Assembly (NCBI RefSeq): GCF_014841565.1
Contig: NZ_JACYUD010000004.1
Coordinates: 1-64,000, forward strand
Direction of reading: 5' to 3'
DNA length: 64,000 nt
Source: Rhizobium sp. CFBP 8762
GTDB lineage: Bacteria; Pseudomonadota; Alphaproteobacteria; Rhizobiales; Rhizobiaceae
In this document: positions 51,398-60,894 of the stretch, one piece after another
Position numbering within the stretch: the first letter of the stretch is position 1
How the letters are laid out: each line of letters opens with the position of its first letter
Position numbers and translations under genes: made by a program
The notes under the pieces: model-generated
What the model was told of the DNA's origin: nothing
What the model saw: only the letters and a program-made list of their open reading frames with translations
Databases searched by the model: none

Positions 51398-52963
51398 TCA
51401 GAGACCGGGCGCTTTCCACATGGCCGTGGTAATGCCTTCGTCAACAAGTTGCCGTTGCAAGGCATAAGCTCGTGCCCAGCGATTGCCGGCTTCGTCGTAT
51501 ATTTCTTTGTTTTGTAAATTTGGCTCAAAATGCCGATCCCAGCGCACCCAGTGGTCAGCGGTATCGACAAAATCGCGGTGGAGACCGGCACCGATCCCGG
51601 CGGCTGCGGCGCATCCGAGCGCTGTCGCCTCCTTGACGACAGGTGTGACGACCGCAAGACCGGTGGCGTCCGACAGCATCTGTGACCAGTGCGCGGACTT
51701 CGAAGCGCCTGCCGCGAAGACAATCTTTTCCGGTGTCTTGCCTGAGAGTTTGAAGATGGCAGTGAGATTGCGTGCGGCGACGATTGCCGCGTTTTCCTGC
51801 AATGCACGGAAAATTGCCGCCTTGCCGGATTTTTCCGGATCGATCGACAGGTTAAGCAGCGAAGGCGCCGCGTGGTACCAGTTTCCATAGTGCATGACGT
51901 CCGAAAAGATGGGGATAATGCCATAGGCACCCGGCGGTATGTTCGCCGCCTTTTCTTCGAGCAGGCTATAGGCGTCTCCGCCGGTTGCGGCTGCCTTCGC
52001 AATTTCCTCGCCGCCAAAGCTGTCGCGAAACCATCGCATGACGATGCCGACGAAAAAGCTGATGGCTTCGGCCTGATTGAGGCCTGTGACGACATGCGGA
52101 TTGATGCGCAGGTTCATCGACGGATCGGTCACCGTAGGTGAGACATTGACCACCTGTTGCCAGAAAGTGCCGCCCAGCACCGCGCAGTCCCCCTCATTGA
52201 CAACGCCAAGCCCGGCGGTGCCGATCTGGCAGTCCCCGCCACCCATGACCACCGGTGTACCCACGGCAAGACCGGTTTCTTCCGACGCGCGTGATGTGAC
52301 TCGGCCAATGACGGTTCCCGGCTCAACAGTCTGCGCGAAAACGTCGTCGCGCATCCCGGCCTTGCTCATGGCATCCGGCAACCACGCGCGTTCGGTCAGG
52401 CTAAAAATCCCGGTCGTCCCGGCATTGGATGGGTCGCTTGCCAGTACGCCGGAAAGGCGGGCAAGCACCCAATCCGATAGCATCGCGACGCGGTGCATGC
52501 GGGCGTAGACCTCTGGCAGATTACGTTGAAGCCAAAGCAGACGCGGCAATGCACCAAGGGCGAAGGTCTGACCGGATAGCGCATACAGCTCCGGCTCAAG
52601 CTGCGGAAAACTGGTCTTCAAGTCGCGCACTTCAGTGTTGGCGCGGCTATCCACGTTGGCGCAGGCCCAGATTTCCCGGCCTTCTCGATCATAAATGACG
52701 ATCGCCTCGCGCATGCTCGTGGCGCTTACTGCGGCGATATCTGCGGCGGTGATGCCTGCTTCGGCAATTGCCTTGCGGATGGCTCGAGACAGAAGCGCCC
52801 AATTGCCTTCGACATCGAAGTCCATCGATCCCGGAAAGCGCGGATCGGCCTTGTGCCACCATTCGTGCTGGGCGCTGGCAATCTGGTTGCCATCGACGTC
52901 AAAAAGCACAGCGCGGCCGCTGCCAGTACCTGCATCCACGGCCAGAAGATAACGTTGGTTCAT
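51398..52963 (-). CDS. lsrK: AI-2 kinase LsrK (FGGY family)
   Basis: A 521-residue kinase. YLLAVDAGTGSGRAVLFD opens the FGGY fold. SMREAIVIYDREGREIWACANVDSRA, DPSNAGTTGIFSL, VLGGTFWQQVVN, FVGIVMRWFRD, VVKEATALGCAAAAGIGAG and the last residues WKAPGL agree with what I remember of E. coli LsrK. It phosphorylates autoinducer-2 (open DPD form) so that phospho-AI-2 can release LsrR. Translation starts four bases after the lsrR stop. Confidence 0.96.
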   Translation of the reverse strand: MNQRYLLAVDAGTGSGRAVLFDVDGNQIASAQHEWWHKADPRFPGSMDFDVEGNWALLSRAIRKAIAEAGITAADIAAVSATSMREAIVIYDREGREIWACANVDSRANTEVRDLKTSFPQLEPELYALSGQTFALGALPRLLWLQRNLPEVYARMHRVAMLSDWVLARLSGVLASDPSNAGTTGIFSLTERAWLPDAMSKAGMRDDVFAQTVEPGTVIGRVTSRASEETGLAVGTPVVMGGGDCQIGTAGLGVVNEGDCAVLGGTFWQQVVNVSPTVTDPSMNLRINPHVVTGLNQAEAISFFVGIVMRWFRDSFGGEEIAKAAATGGDAYSLLEEKAANIPPGAYGIIPIFSDVMHYGNWYHAAPSLLNLSIDPEKSGKAAIFRALQENAAIVAARNLTAIFKLSGKTPEKIVFAAGASKSAHWSQMLSDATGLAVVTPVVKEATALGCAAAAGIGAGLHRDFVDTADHWVRWDRHFEPNLQNKEIYDEAGNRWARAYALQRQLVDEGITTAMWKAPGL

Positions 52964-52967
52964 CGCC

Positions 52968-53930
52968 TCAGTCCTTTATTTGCAACAGGCCAGCAGCCGT
53001 CGTTTCGTCAGTGATCAGGATACCGACGAACTTGCCGCGCAGTGCGGAGTGAATGGCCTGAACTTTGTACAAGCCGCCTGCTGCAGCGACGACCTTTTCG
53101 GCCTGGGACAGCGTGGCAATTTTTACACCGATAACTCTGTCATGCAGCGGCAATTCAAGCACATGTCCCCTGTCGTCAAAGAACTGGCAAAGAATGTCGC
53201 CGACAGCGCCCTTCCGCCGCAGCGGCTCGACTTCGTCGGGGTTGACATAACCGGACCGAACAACAGTCGAGTTGGCGGACAGTTCGCCGATTCCAACGAG
53301 CTGGTACGAGGCATTGAGCGCCATATCCAGCAGGTTGGCGACAGCGGGCTCGAGTGACAGGTTTTTCGCAACTTCCGGATCCCGCACCACGAGCGGAGCC
53401 GGAACCAAATGAACGCTGCTACCCCAATTGGCCGTGCGCATACCATCGACATAGGTTCCGACGCCGCCCGTTAGGCTGACGAGGCCGATATCGCGCTCAT
53501 TGGCAAGATGACCAAGACGCTGGATGGTGTTGCTGACCGTAGCACCCCACCCCACCGCAAGCAGGTCGCCGTGTTGAAGGCGTTGCATCAGGAACTGTGC
53601 TGCCGCCTGTCCGAGGCGGTCGCTGGGATCCTGGTTGGGCAGTTGCGGCACGACATAAGCTTCTTGCAAGCCGTAGCGGTCCTTGATTTCGTGCTCCAGA
53701 GAAAGACAGCCTTGATAGCGAGAATTAATGCGCACCTGGATGATGCCGGAACGCCGACCGCTTTCCAGCAGCCGTGAAACCTTGATGCGAGACATGTTCA
53801 GTCGCTCGCCGATCTCGTTCTGGGTCAGTCCATCGTTGTAGTAGTACCATGCAATGCGCGTCAGGGTTTCCTCGTCCGCGTCTGCGTAACTCCACTCGCT
53901 ATTGTCCGAAGCCATACAGCCCAGTCCCAT
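52968..53930 (-). CDS. lsrR: LsrR, SorC-family repressor of AI-2 uptake
   Basis: About 320 residues. HTH: RIAWYYYNDGLTQNEIGERLNMSRIKVSRLLE, followed by SGIIQVRINSRYQGCL and, in the sensor half, GWGATVSNTIQRL and SLTGGVGTYVDGM. This matches enteric LsrR (317 residues). Phospho-AI-2 relieves its repression. Start is unclear: TTG 53933, ATG 53930 or ATG 53915 are all possible. It diverges from lsrA, with a perfect palindrome at its 5' end. Confidence 0.93.
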   Translation of the reverse strand: MGLGCMASDNSEWSYADADEETLTRIAWYYYNDGLTQNEIGERLNMSRIKVSRLLESGRRSGIIQVRINSRYQGCLSLEHEIKDRYGLQEAYVVPQLPNQDPSDRLGQAAAQFLMQRLQHGDLLAVGWGATVSNTIQRLGHLANERDIGLVSLTGGVGTYVDGMRTANWGSSVHLVPAPLVVRDPEVAKNLSLEPAVANLLDMALNASYQLVGIGELSANSTVVRSGYVNPDEVEPLRRKGAVGDILCQFFDDRGHVLELPLHDRVIGVKIATLSQAEKVVAAAGGLYKVQAIHSALRGKFVGILITDETTAAGLLQIKD

Positions 53931-53942
53931 CAATGTTGTCTG

Positions 53943-53967
53943 TGATCATTTGAATATCAAATGATCA
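53943..53967. promoter_or_regulatory. Perfect palindrome, probable LsrR operator
   Basis: Arms TGATCATTTG and CAAATGATCA (10 bases each) flank AATAT. It ends ten bases from the lsrR start and lies in the lsrR-lsrA divergent gap. A further TGATCA half-site occurs at 54111-54116, near lsrA. Given the only local regulator is LsrR, this is most likely its operator. Confidence 0.6.
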
Positions 53968-54152
53968 TTTGTTCCGTCAACTCTCTTAGGTACAAAAATA
54001 TTTTCTGATACAAACCGCCAAATTGGTAAGGGAAATGAGTTCAAAAGAAGAACATAGATGTTGTTAAGCGTGAAGATTACATTGACCATATTGACGAGCA
54101 CCGTTAGCTGTGATCACATAGTTGTCAGTGGATACATTTGAACGGGTGAGGA

Positions 54153-55655
54153 ATGACGAAGGATCTAGCGGCCGGGAGGGTCGCTGTTCTCGAGGACATC
54201 TGGAAGTCCTATGGTGCCGTGCCGGTGCTGCGTGGCGTGTCGCTGGCGCTTGGTGCTGGCGAGGTTCATGCGCTTCTCGGAGGCAACGGCGCGGGCAAAT
54301 CCAGCCTGATGAAAATCATTGCCGGTATCATACCGGCCAATTCCGGACGGATTGAAATCAACGGTCAATTTTTGACCCACGCATCTCCTGCACTGGCACA
54401 AGAGCTGGGCCTCTATCTGGTGCCCCAGGAAGCACATATCCTTCCCAATCAGTCCGTTCTGGAAAACATTTGCCTTGGCCTGCGGGCTTCGCCACGCGCG
54501 TTACGTCCCCGTGTTCGCACGTTGGTGCAGGAACTCTCGGTCGCTATTGATCTTGATGCGCAGGCAGCAACGCTCGAAATTGCCGAACGGCAGATCGTGG
54601 AGATTCTACGCGGTCTCGTGCGTGATGCACGGGTTCTTATTCTCGACGAACCGACCTCAGCGTTAACGCCCTTTGAAACCAGAGCGTTGTTCGACCGCGT
54701 CCGAAAGCTTCAAATGCAAGGTGTCGGCATCTTTTTCATTTCCCACAAGCTGCGCGAAATCCGGGAAATCTGCTCAACGATCAGCGTTCTGCGCGACGGG
54801 ATCATTGTGCTCTCCGGGTCGCTGGATGATTACAACGATGGCGAAATTGTTAAAGCGATGAGCCACGTGCAAACCTCGGCGGAGGGAGAAAAGACCAGCA
54901 TACTGGCGAAGGTTGCCCAAATAGGCCAGCCACGTCTTTCTGTGCGCGGTTTATCAGGCGAGGGTTTTCGCGACATAAGCCTTGAAGTTCGCGCCGGTGA
55001 AATCCTCGGACTTGCGGGTGTAGTTGGCGCCGGTCGTACTGAATTTGCTGAAACATTGTTTGGCCTGCGCAAACAATTCGCTGGAAGCGTTCATCTGGAT
55101 GGCGTGGAGCTTTCTCAACGTTCTCCGCGCCTTTGCATCGACAAGGGCCTCGTTTACCTACCGGAGGACCGCCAGCAGAACGGGCTGTTTCTTGAGGCCC
55201 CTCTATTCTGGAATGTATCTTCCTACCTGATTCACCGCCTGCCTTTCTTCCTCCGTTCCAGTCAGGAACGCCTTTCCTTCGATGGTTTCCGCAACAGCAT
55301 GGGTATCAAATGCACCAGCGCGGGACAGGCAGCGCGGGGGCTTTCTGGCGGCAATCAGCAAAAAGTGCTGATGGCGAAGTGCCTTTCCGCCCGGCCCAAA
55401 GTCTTGATCCTCGATGAGCCAACCCGTGGCGTCGATGTAGCGGCTCGCAACGATATCTATGCGCTGATCCGCACGCTTGCAGCCGATGGTGTAGCGATTG
55501 TGCTCATCTCATCGGACTTCGATGAAATCGAACAACTGGCCGACCGCGTGCAGGTCATGGCTTTTGGGCAGCACGGTGGTGCGCTTGTCGACGACATCAG
55601 TGTCGATGCCATCGCCAAACTCGCCTTCGGCGCTTCGGAGGCCAATCATGCTTGA
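54153..55655 (+). CDS. lsrA: AI-2 ABC transporter ATPase LsrA
   Basis: A 500-residue ATPase with two nucleotide-binding halves. The first has Walker A GGNGAGKSSLMKIIAG and Walker B VLILDEPTSALTP; the second has the degenerate loop GVVGAGRTEFAET, signature LSGGNQQKVLMAKCL and Walker B VLILDEPTRGVD. This is the RbsA/LsrA layout. GTGAGGA stands before the ATG. It powers LsrCD import of AI-2. Confidence 0.94.
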   Translation: MTKDLAAGRVAVLEDIWKSYGAVPVLRGVSLALGAGEVHALLGGNGAGKSSLMKIIAGIIPANSGRIEINGQFLTHASPALAQELGLYLVPQEAHILPNQSVLENICLGLRASPRALRPRVRTLVQELSVAIDLDAQAATLEIAERQIVEILRGLVRDARVLILDEPTSALTPFETRALFDRVRKLQMQGVGIFFISHKLREIREICSTISVLRDGIIVLSGSLDDYNDGEIVKAMSHVQTSAEGEKTSILAKVAQIGQPRLSVRGLSGEGFRDISLEVRAGEILGLAGVVGAGRTEFAETLFGLRKQFAGSVHLDGVELSQRSPRLCIDKGLVYLPEDRQQNGLFLEAPLFWNVSSYLIHRLPFFLRSSQERLSFDGFRNSMGIKCTSAGQAARGLSGGNQQKVLMAKCLSARPKVLILDEPTRGVDVAARNDIYALIRTLAADGVAIVLISSDFDEIEQLADRVQVMAFGQHGGALVDDISVDAIAKLAFGASEANHA

Positions 55656-56679
55656 CCTTTTCGCGCGCAACCGCGTCGCTACGCTGCTTGTTATCCTTGT
55701 TGTTGCCTATGCTGCGATCGGTGCGGCTGCCCCCGGTTATCTCTCCGGTGCCACGGCATCGACAGTGCTTGCAAGCAGCCTCGTTTTGATGCTCATCTCG
55801 CTCGGAACGATGGTCGTCATCGTGACGCGCAATATCGATGTTTCCAGCGGCTCGGTGCTGGGACTGAGCGCCGCAGTTCTCGGCCTTTCGCTGAATGCTG
55901 GCGTTGGTCTTCCGTTGGCAGTTGCGCTTTGCATGTTGACGGGCGTTGCTGCCGGTGCGTTCAACGGCCTGATGGTCGCGTATCTTGGTATTCCTTCGAT
56001 TGTTGCAACGCTTGGAACACTTGGCCTCTATCGCGGTATCATGCTGGTGATGACCGGCGGGCGCTGGATCGAGGACCTGCCGCAGGACTTGAAGGCGCTC
56101 GCGGGCAATCTTGGCCTCGGCTTTTCCGTGCTGACCGTTGTCGTGGTTGCCATCATCGGCGGTCTCTGGCTCTTCCTGCGCCGTACCCGCTTCGGGCGGT
56201 TCTTCTATGCAGTTGGCGACAATCGAGCAGCGGCTCATCATCTGGGTGTGCCTGTTCGCCGTGTGCAGTTTTCCGCTTTTGTGGCAACGGGCGCGTGTGC
56301 TGCTCTTGCTAGTATCGTCTATTCAGCTCAGATCGGCTTCATCCCAAATCAGGCTGGTAACGGCGTCGAACTCAAGGCCATCGCGGTCAACGTTCTGGGC
56401 GGTGTCAGCCTTCTGGGTGGCACGGGCTCCGTGGCCGGTGTGGTCGCGGCCGTAATTTTTATCACCTCCATCGATAGTGCGCTCGTGTTCCTGAAGATCC
56501 CCGCCTACTGGAACGACTTTATCGCCGGTGCTTTGCTTCTGTCGGTGCTCCTGCTCGATGGACGTATCCGTCAGGTTATAGATCACCGCATCCGCGCGCG
56601 CCGCTATGCTGTGCATGACCGGACGCCAGTTGTCGAAGGCCGGGATCAAACATCCAAAGCCTTGGAGGCAGGCCTATGA
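55648..56679 (+). CDS. lsrC: AI-2 ABC transporter permease LsrC
   Basis: A 343-residue permease. IVTRNIDVSSGSVLGLSAAV and GVPLRRVQFSAFVATG-like GVPVRRVQFSAFVATGACAAL, followed by GGVSLLGGTGSVAGVVAAV, are the LsrC/RbsC blocks. About ten hydrophobic segments are visible. The ATG at 55648 has GGAGG six bases upstream and overlaps the lsrA stop by eight bases. The open frame to 55498 is shadow. Confidence 0.92.
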   Translation: MLDLFARNRVATLLVILVVAYAAIGAAAPGYLSGATASTVLASSLVLMLISLGTMVVIVTRNIDVSSGSVLGLSAAVLGLSLNAGVGLPLAVALCMLTGVAAGAFNGLMVAYLGIPSIVATLGTLGLYRGIMLVMTGGRWIEDLPQDLKALAGNLGLGFSVLTVVVVAIIGGLWLFLRRTRFGRFFYAVGDNRAAAHHLGVPVRRVQFSAFVATGACAALASIVYSAQIGFIPNQAGNGVELKAIAVNVLGGVSLLGGTGSVAGVVAAVIFITSIDSALVFLKIPAYWNDFIAGALLLSVLLLDGRIRQVIDHRIRARRYAVHDRTPVVEGRDQTSKALEAGL

Positions 56680-57686
56680 AAAAACTGATCTTCCGTTGGG
56701 AAACTGCGCTGCTTGCTATGCTGGTCGTTGAGCTTGCCATCTTCGGCATCGTCAATCCACGTTTTCTCAATCTTGGAAACCTGATTTACGGAACCTCGGA
56801 TTTCGTGCAGATCGGTATCGTCGCCCTACCGTTGACGCTCGTGATCATTGCCGGAGGGATCGATGTTTCCTTTGCCTCGACAATCGGACTGGCGGCGATC
56901 GTTTTCGGGGTGGCAACCTTCTACGCAGTGCCACTGCCAATTTCGATCGCGGTGGCTTTGGTGACGGGCGCGTCCTGTGGCCTTTTTAATGCGACCATAA
57001 TCCATCTTTCGAAAATCCAGCCGCTCGTCGTCACACTTGGCAGTCTCTATCTGTTTCAAGGTACCGCGACCGTGGCCTCCGGCCTTGTTGGCGCAGGCGG
57101 CTATGAGGGAATCGGCAATTTCCCGCAGGCGTTCAATGCTTTCGGCTACGCACAGATCTTTGGCCTGCCGGCGACGCTCGTCTTGTTTCTGGCATTGGCT
57201 GCCGTGCTCGTTACACTGCTTCATTTCACCCGTTTTGGCCGCGCCGTCTTTCTGGTCGGTCAATCGGAGTCTGCCGCGCGCTTTGCCGGCATTCCAGTGG
57301 CAAAAGTGCAAACGATCACCTATGTCGTCACCGGTCTCTGTGCGGCGATAGCCGGGCTTGCATTGTCTGCATATTTCGGATCGGCCCGCGTTGATCTTGG
57401 GTCAGCAACGTTGCTGCCCGCTGTTACGGCAGCGGTTCTCGGTGGCGCATCCATCTACGGCGGTCAGGGGTCTATCCTTGGCACGCTGATTGCCACGTTC
57501 GTCATCGGCTACTTGCAGCAGGGACTGCAGGCGAGCGGTGTCTCAAGCCAGATCTCCAGCGCACTTTCGGGAGGGTTGCTGGTTATAGCGGTCGCAATGC
57601 GCCAAGGAAGCGCTTTGCTTGCCGATTTCATCGCCGTGATCAGGCTCAAAAAAAGCCAGACGGCACTTACTTCAGGAGGAAAGTAA
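56676..57686 (+). CDS. lsrD: AI-2 ABC transporter permease LsrD
   Basis: A 336-residue permease. [32 protein letters not shown] is the usual LsrD opening; [19 protein letters not shown] and [19 protein letters not shown] follow. ATGA overlap with lsrC. It pairs with LsrC in the membrane. Confidence 0.93.
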   Translation: MKKLIFRWETALLAMLVVELAIFGIVNPRFLNLGNLIYGTSDFVQIGIVALPLTLVIIAGGIDVSFASTIGLAAIVFGVATFYAVPLPISIAVALVTGASCGLFNATIIHLSKIQPLVVTLGSLYLFQGTATVASGLVGAGGYEGIGNFPQAFNAFGYAQIFGLPATLVLFLALAAVLVTLLHFTRFGRAVFLVGQSESAARFAGIPVAKVQTITYVVTGLCAAIAGLALSAYFGSARVDLGSATLLPAVTAAVLGGASIYGGQGSILGTLIATFVIGYLQQGLQASGVSSQISSALSGGLLVIAVAMRQGSALLADFIAVIRLKKSQTALTSGGK

Positions 57687-57687
57687 A

Positions 57688-58719
57688 ATGATCAAGACAA
57701 TCTTGAAATCCACGGCGCTTGTCGGTGGCCTTCTTGCCGGGACAATGCTCACGGCTGGAACCGCGCAGGCGGAATCCCAGATCGCCTTCATTCCCAAGCT
57801 CGTGGGTGTCGGCTTTTTCACCAGCGGAGGCGCGGGTGCTGTCAAGGCGGGCGAGGAAGTGGGTGCCAAGGTCACCTATGACGGCCCGACCGAGCCGAGC
57901 GTCTCCGGTCAGGTGCAGTTTATTAACAACTACGTCAACCAGGGCTATAACGCGATCATTGTGTCGTCCGTTTCACCGGACGGTCTATGCCCGGCTTTAA
58001 AGCGCGCCATGGAGCGCGGCGTGTTGGTTATGACGTGGGATAGCGACGTGAACCCGGACTGCCGCAGCTATTATATCAACCAGGGAACGCCGGACCAACT
58101 TGGCAGCCTGCTCGTTGAAATGGCTGCAAAAGGTGTAACCAAGGAAAAGGCCAAGGTTGCGTTCTTTTATTCCAGCCCGACCGTAACGGACCAAAACGCG
58201 TGGGCAGAAGCTGCAAAGGCGAAAATTGCCAAGGAACATCCGGGCTGGGAAATCGTCACCACTCAATATGGCTACAACGATGCCCAGAAGTCATTGCAGA
58301 CAGCTGAAAGCATTTTGCAGACCTACCCGGATCTCGACGCCATCATCGCGCCGGATGCCAATGCGCTTCCCGCCGCTGCCCAGGCGGCTGAAAACCTGAA
58401 GCGGGCCGATGGCGTTACCATTGTCGGTTTCTCGACCCCCAACGTTATGCGTCCTTACATCGAGCGCGGCACCATTCAGCGTTTCGGTCTCTGGGACGTA
58501 ACGCAGCAGGGCAAGATCTCGGTCTTCGTGGCCGATCATGTCATTAAGAACGGTCCGATGAAGGTGGGCGACAAGCTCGATATTCCGGGTGTCGGCACGG
58601 TCGAAGTCTCGGCCAATAAGGTGCAGGGTTACGACTACGAAGCCGATGGCAACGGCATCGTCCTGCTGCCCGAGCGCACCGTCTTTACGAAAGAAAATAT
58701 CGGCAATTTCGACTTCTGA
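57688..58719 (+). CDS. lsrB: AI-2 binding protein LsrB
   Basis: A 343-residue periplasmic protein with signal peptide ending [22 protein letters not shown] holds the ligand Lys, [22 protein letters not shown] the Asp, [11 protein letters not shown] the Asp-Gln pair and [13 protein letters not shown] the Pro and Ala contacts, all the AI-2 residues known from enteric LsrB. The ending [14 protein letters not shown] is also conserved. AGGAGG lies before the ATG. True AI-2 binding is therefore likely, not ribose or rhamnose. Confidence 0.96.
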   Translation: MIKTILKSTALVGGLLAGTMLTAGTAQAESQIAFIPKLVGVGFFTSGGAGAVKAGEEVGAKVTYDGPTEPSVSGQVQFINNYVNQGYNAIIVSSVSPDGLCPALKRAMERGVLVMTWDSDVNPDCRSYYINQGTPDQLGSLLVEMAAKGVTKEKAKVAFFYSSPTVTDQNAWAEAAKAKIAKEHPGWEIVTTQYGYNDAQKSLQTAESILQTYPDLDAIIAPDANALPAAAQAAENLKRADGVTIVGFSTPNVMRPYIERGTIQRFGLWDVTQQGKISVFVADHVIKNGPMKVGDKLDIPGVGTVEVSANKVQGYDYEADGNGIVLLPERTVFTKENIGNFDF

Positions 58720-58736
58720 TCTTGCAAGCTGATTGC

Positions 58737-58770
58737 CGGGCGGCTGCGATCTGCGACCGCCCGTTTCTAT
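58737..58770 (+). terminator. Probable terminator after lsrB
   Basis: CGGGCGG (58737-58743) pairs with CCGCCCG (58757-58763), followed by TTTCTATTTG. It would let only part of the lsrACDB transcript pass into the aldolase gene. Confidence 0.65.
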
Positions 58771-58794
58771 TTGAACCGACAATGGATTTGCACC

Positions 58795-60042
58795 ATGAAA
58801 AGCCGCTGGAACGACACCGATGCTCAACACTATGTGGATGCAGCGCTTGCTGCCGGCCACAGCGAGGCGCTTGGTCTTCGCATTTATACCTCGCGTATTA
58901 TCGGCGGCGACCCCGATCTTGTCCTTCATGGCGGCGGCAACACCTCCGTCAAGGTAAAAGCGGATGACGGCTCTGAGTTGATGCACATCAAAGGCAGCGG
59001 ATGGGATCTCGACACCATTGAGGCGCCGGGTCTTCCAGCTGTTCGCATGCCGGCCCTGCTTGCCACCCGTGACGGTGTGAGGCTCTCGGATCCGGAGATG
59101 GTCGCACTGCTCCGTTCAAGCCTCGTTGATCCGACGTCGCCCAACCCCTCCGTCGAGGCGCTGCTGCATGCTTTCCTGCCCTTCGCCTTTGTGGATCACA
59201 CGCACGCGACCGCTATTCTGGCGCTCGCCGATCAGCCGGATATGCGCGATACGGTGAAACGTATTTACGGAAGCAGGGTCGCGTTTGTGCCTTACGTCAT
59301 GCCAGGTTTCGATCTCTCGATCGAAGGCGACAAGATTTATCGGACCCACAGTGGCTGCGAAGGCCTCTGGCTGGAAAACCATGGCCTGTTTACCTTTGCC
59401 TCTACTGCGCGTGCATCCTACGAACTGATGATTGAGTTTGTGACGATGGCCGAAGAGGAATTATCGCGAAAGGGTATCCTTCTGTCCGGGCCGCAACGAA
59501 GTGATGAGCATCTCGAGCCCGGTTTGAAAGCGCGCCTGACAGAGGTTCTGTCCCAGAAACAATCGCCCTTTGCCACCGGGCTATTCATGGATTACCGCTC
59601 GACCGAAGCGATCCGGCACTATGTCCAGCGAGACGATGTCGAGGACGTCAGTCTTCGTGGGACTGTAACACCCGATCACGTTATCCGCATCAAACCCTGG
59701 CCGATGATCATCGAAGCTGACGCAGATGTTCCCGCGATCAAAGACGCACTGGCCGCGTACAGTGAGCGTTACAAAGCGTATTTTCAGCGCAACGCCGTCC
59801 GGGCACATGAGTCCAAGACCATGCTCGACGCCTATCCGCGCGTAATCATCGTGCGCAATAAGGGTATGTTGTCGCTTGGTATCAATGAAAAGGCGGCCAG
59901 GATCGGCGGGGACCTGTGCGAACAGGCAACCCGCGCTATCAATGCTGCAGAAGACTACGGACGCTTCACCCCAATCGGCGAGGCCGATTTGTTCGACATG
60001 GAGTATTGGTCGTTGGAGCAAGCAAAACTGAAATCAACCTGA
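58795..60042 (+). CDS. Class II aldolase/adducin-domain protein downstream of lsrB
   Basis: A 415-residue protein. LVLHGGGNTSVKVKADDGSELMHIKGSGWDL is the class II aldolase core; FVDHTHATAILALAD and GLWLENHGLFTF provide zinc-ligand histidines. The length and C-terminal part resemble the aldolase half of the RhaD/alcohol-dehydrogenase fusions, here as a free protein. It occupies the place where lsrF and lsrG stand in enteric operons, so it may split the isomerised phospho-AI-2, but that is inference. Start MKSRWND at 58795. Confidence 0.85.
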   Translation: MKSRWNDTDAQHYVDAALAAGHSEALGLRIYTSRIIGGDPDLVLHGGGNTSVKVKADDGSELMHIKGSGWDLDTIEAPGLPAVRMPALLATRDGVRLSDPEMVALLRSSLVDPTSPNPSVEALLHAFLPFAFVDHTHATAILALADQPDMRDTVKRIYGSRVAFVPYVMPGFDLSIEGDKIYRTHSGCEGLWLENHGLFTFASTARASYELMIEFVTMAEEELSRKGILLSGPQRSDEHLEPGLKARLTEVLSQKQSPFATGLFMDYRSTEAIRHYVQRDDVEDVSLRGTVTPDHVIRIKPWPMIIEADADVPAIKDALAAYSERYKAYFQRNAVRAHESKTMLDAYPRVIIVRNKGMLSLGINEKAARIGGDLCEQATRAINAAEDYGRFTPIGEADLFDMEYWSLEQAKLKST

Positions 60043-60060
60043 ACGCCCGTGCGTGTGGAC

Positions 60061-60867
60061 TTACACTTGGCGGGGGAAGGCCTCGGCGTCGGGGGCGTTG
60101 GCCCAGCTCTGCAGGGTTTGCCCTCCGTCGATCAGCCAGTCGACCCCGGTGACGTGACGGGCGTCGTCTGAGGCGAGAAACGCAACCGTAGCAGCCACAT
60201 CTTCCGGTTGGCCGATACGACGCAAGGGAATGCGATCGGAAAACCGGCGGATTCCGGCCTCATACGCGGCATCATCCCCGGCGGGGACGCCAAGCCGCGT
60301 CTCGATGACGCCGGGGCAAACGGCGTTGACACGAATTTGATAAGGTGCGGCATCCAGCGCGGCAATGCGGGTAAGACCAACGATTGCATGCTTGGTCGAT
60401 GCGTAGCCCGCACCGCCGGCCAGCACGTCCCAGCCCGCCATGGAGGACCCCATGTTCACCACCGCACCCTGTATCTTGGCCTCGATCATCACGGCAAGTG
60501 TCGCGCGCAGAACGTAGAAAATACCGTTGAGATTGATAGCGACGATGTGGTGCCAGTCCTCGATGGCAAGCTCATGAACCGGTGCAACCTTGCCCGAGAT
60601 CCCGGCATTGTTGAACAGCGCATCGATGCGGCCAAAATGTGCCGCCACGTCGCCGACCATGGATGACGCTGATTCAGGATCCGCCACGTTTACAGCAAAT
60701 GCTTTCGCTCGGTTGCCGAATTCCGCAGCCAGCGCCTGGGCCCTGTCGACATCAATATCGGCAACAGCAACGCGGGCGCCCTCGGCGATGAAACGGCGCA
60801 CGGCCGCACTCCCGATAGCTCCGGCAGCACCTGTAACCAGCACGACTTTGTCCACGAACCGCATCAT
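60061..60867 (-). CDS. Short-chain dehydrogenase/reductase (classical SDR)
   Basis: A 268-residue SDR with VVLVTGAAGAIGSAAVRRF, ALFNNAGISGKV, NMGSSMAGWDVLAGGAGYASTKHAIV (Ser, Tyr, Lys) and the PG motif VCPGVIETRLG. GAGGAG lies five bases before ATG 60867; GTG 60873 would be too close to it. Cotranscribed with the epimerase upstream (27 bases apart) and convergent with the aldolase. Substrate unknown. Confidence 0.85.
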   Translation of the reverse strand: MMRFVDKVVLVTGAAGAIGSAAVRRFIAEGARVAVADIDVDRAQALAAEFGNRAKAFAVNVADPESASSMVGDVAAHFGRIDALFNNAGISGKVAPVHELAIEDWHHIVAINLNGIFYVLRATLAVMIEAKIQGAVVNMGSSMAGWDVLAGGAGYASTKHAIVGLTRIAALDAAPYQIRVNAVCPGVIETRLGVPAGDDAAYEAGIRRFSDRIPLRRIGQPEDVAATVAFLASDDARHVTGVDWLIDGGQTLQSWANAPDAEAFPRQV

Positions 60868-60894
60868 TGCCACTCCTCTTGCATGCTCAAATCT

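Noticed and set aside
51028-52095. Minus frame of 355 codons ending in lsrG
   Set aside because: Only the last 104 codons from 51342 make LsrG; the rest is Arg/Ser-rich shadow inside lsrK.
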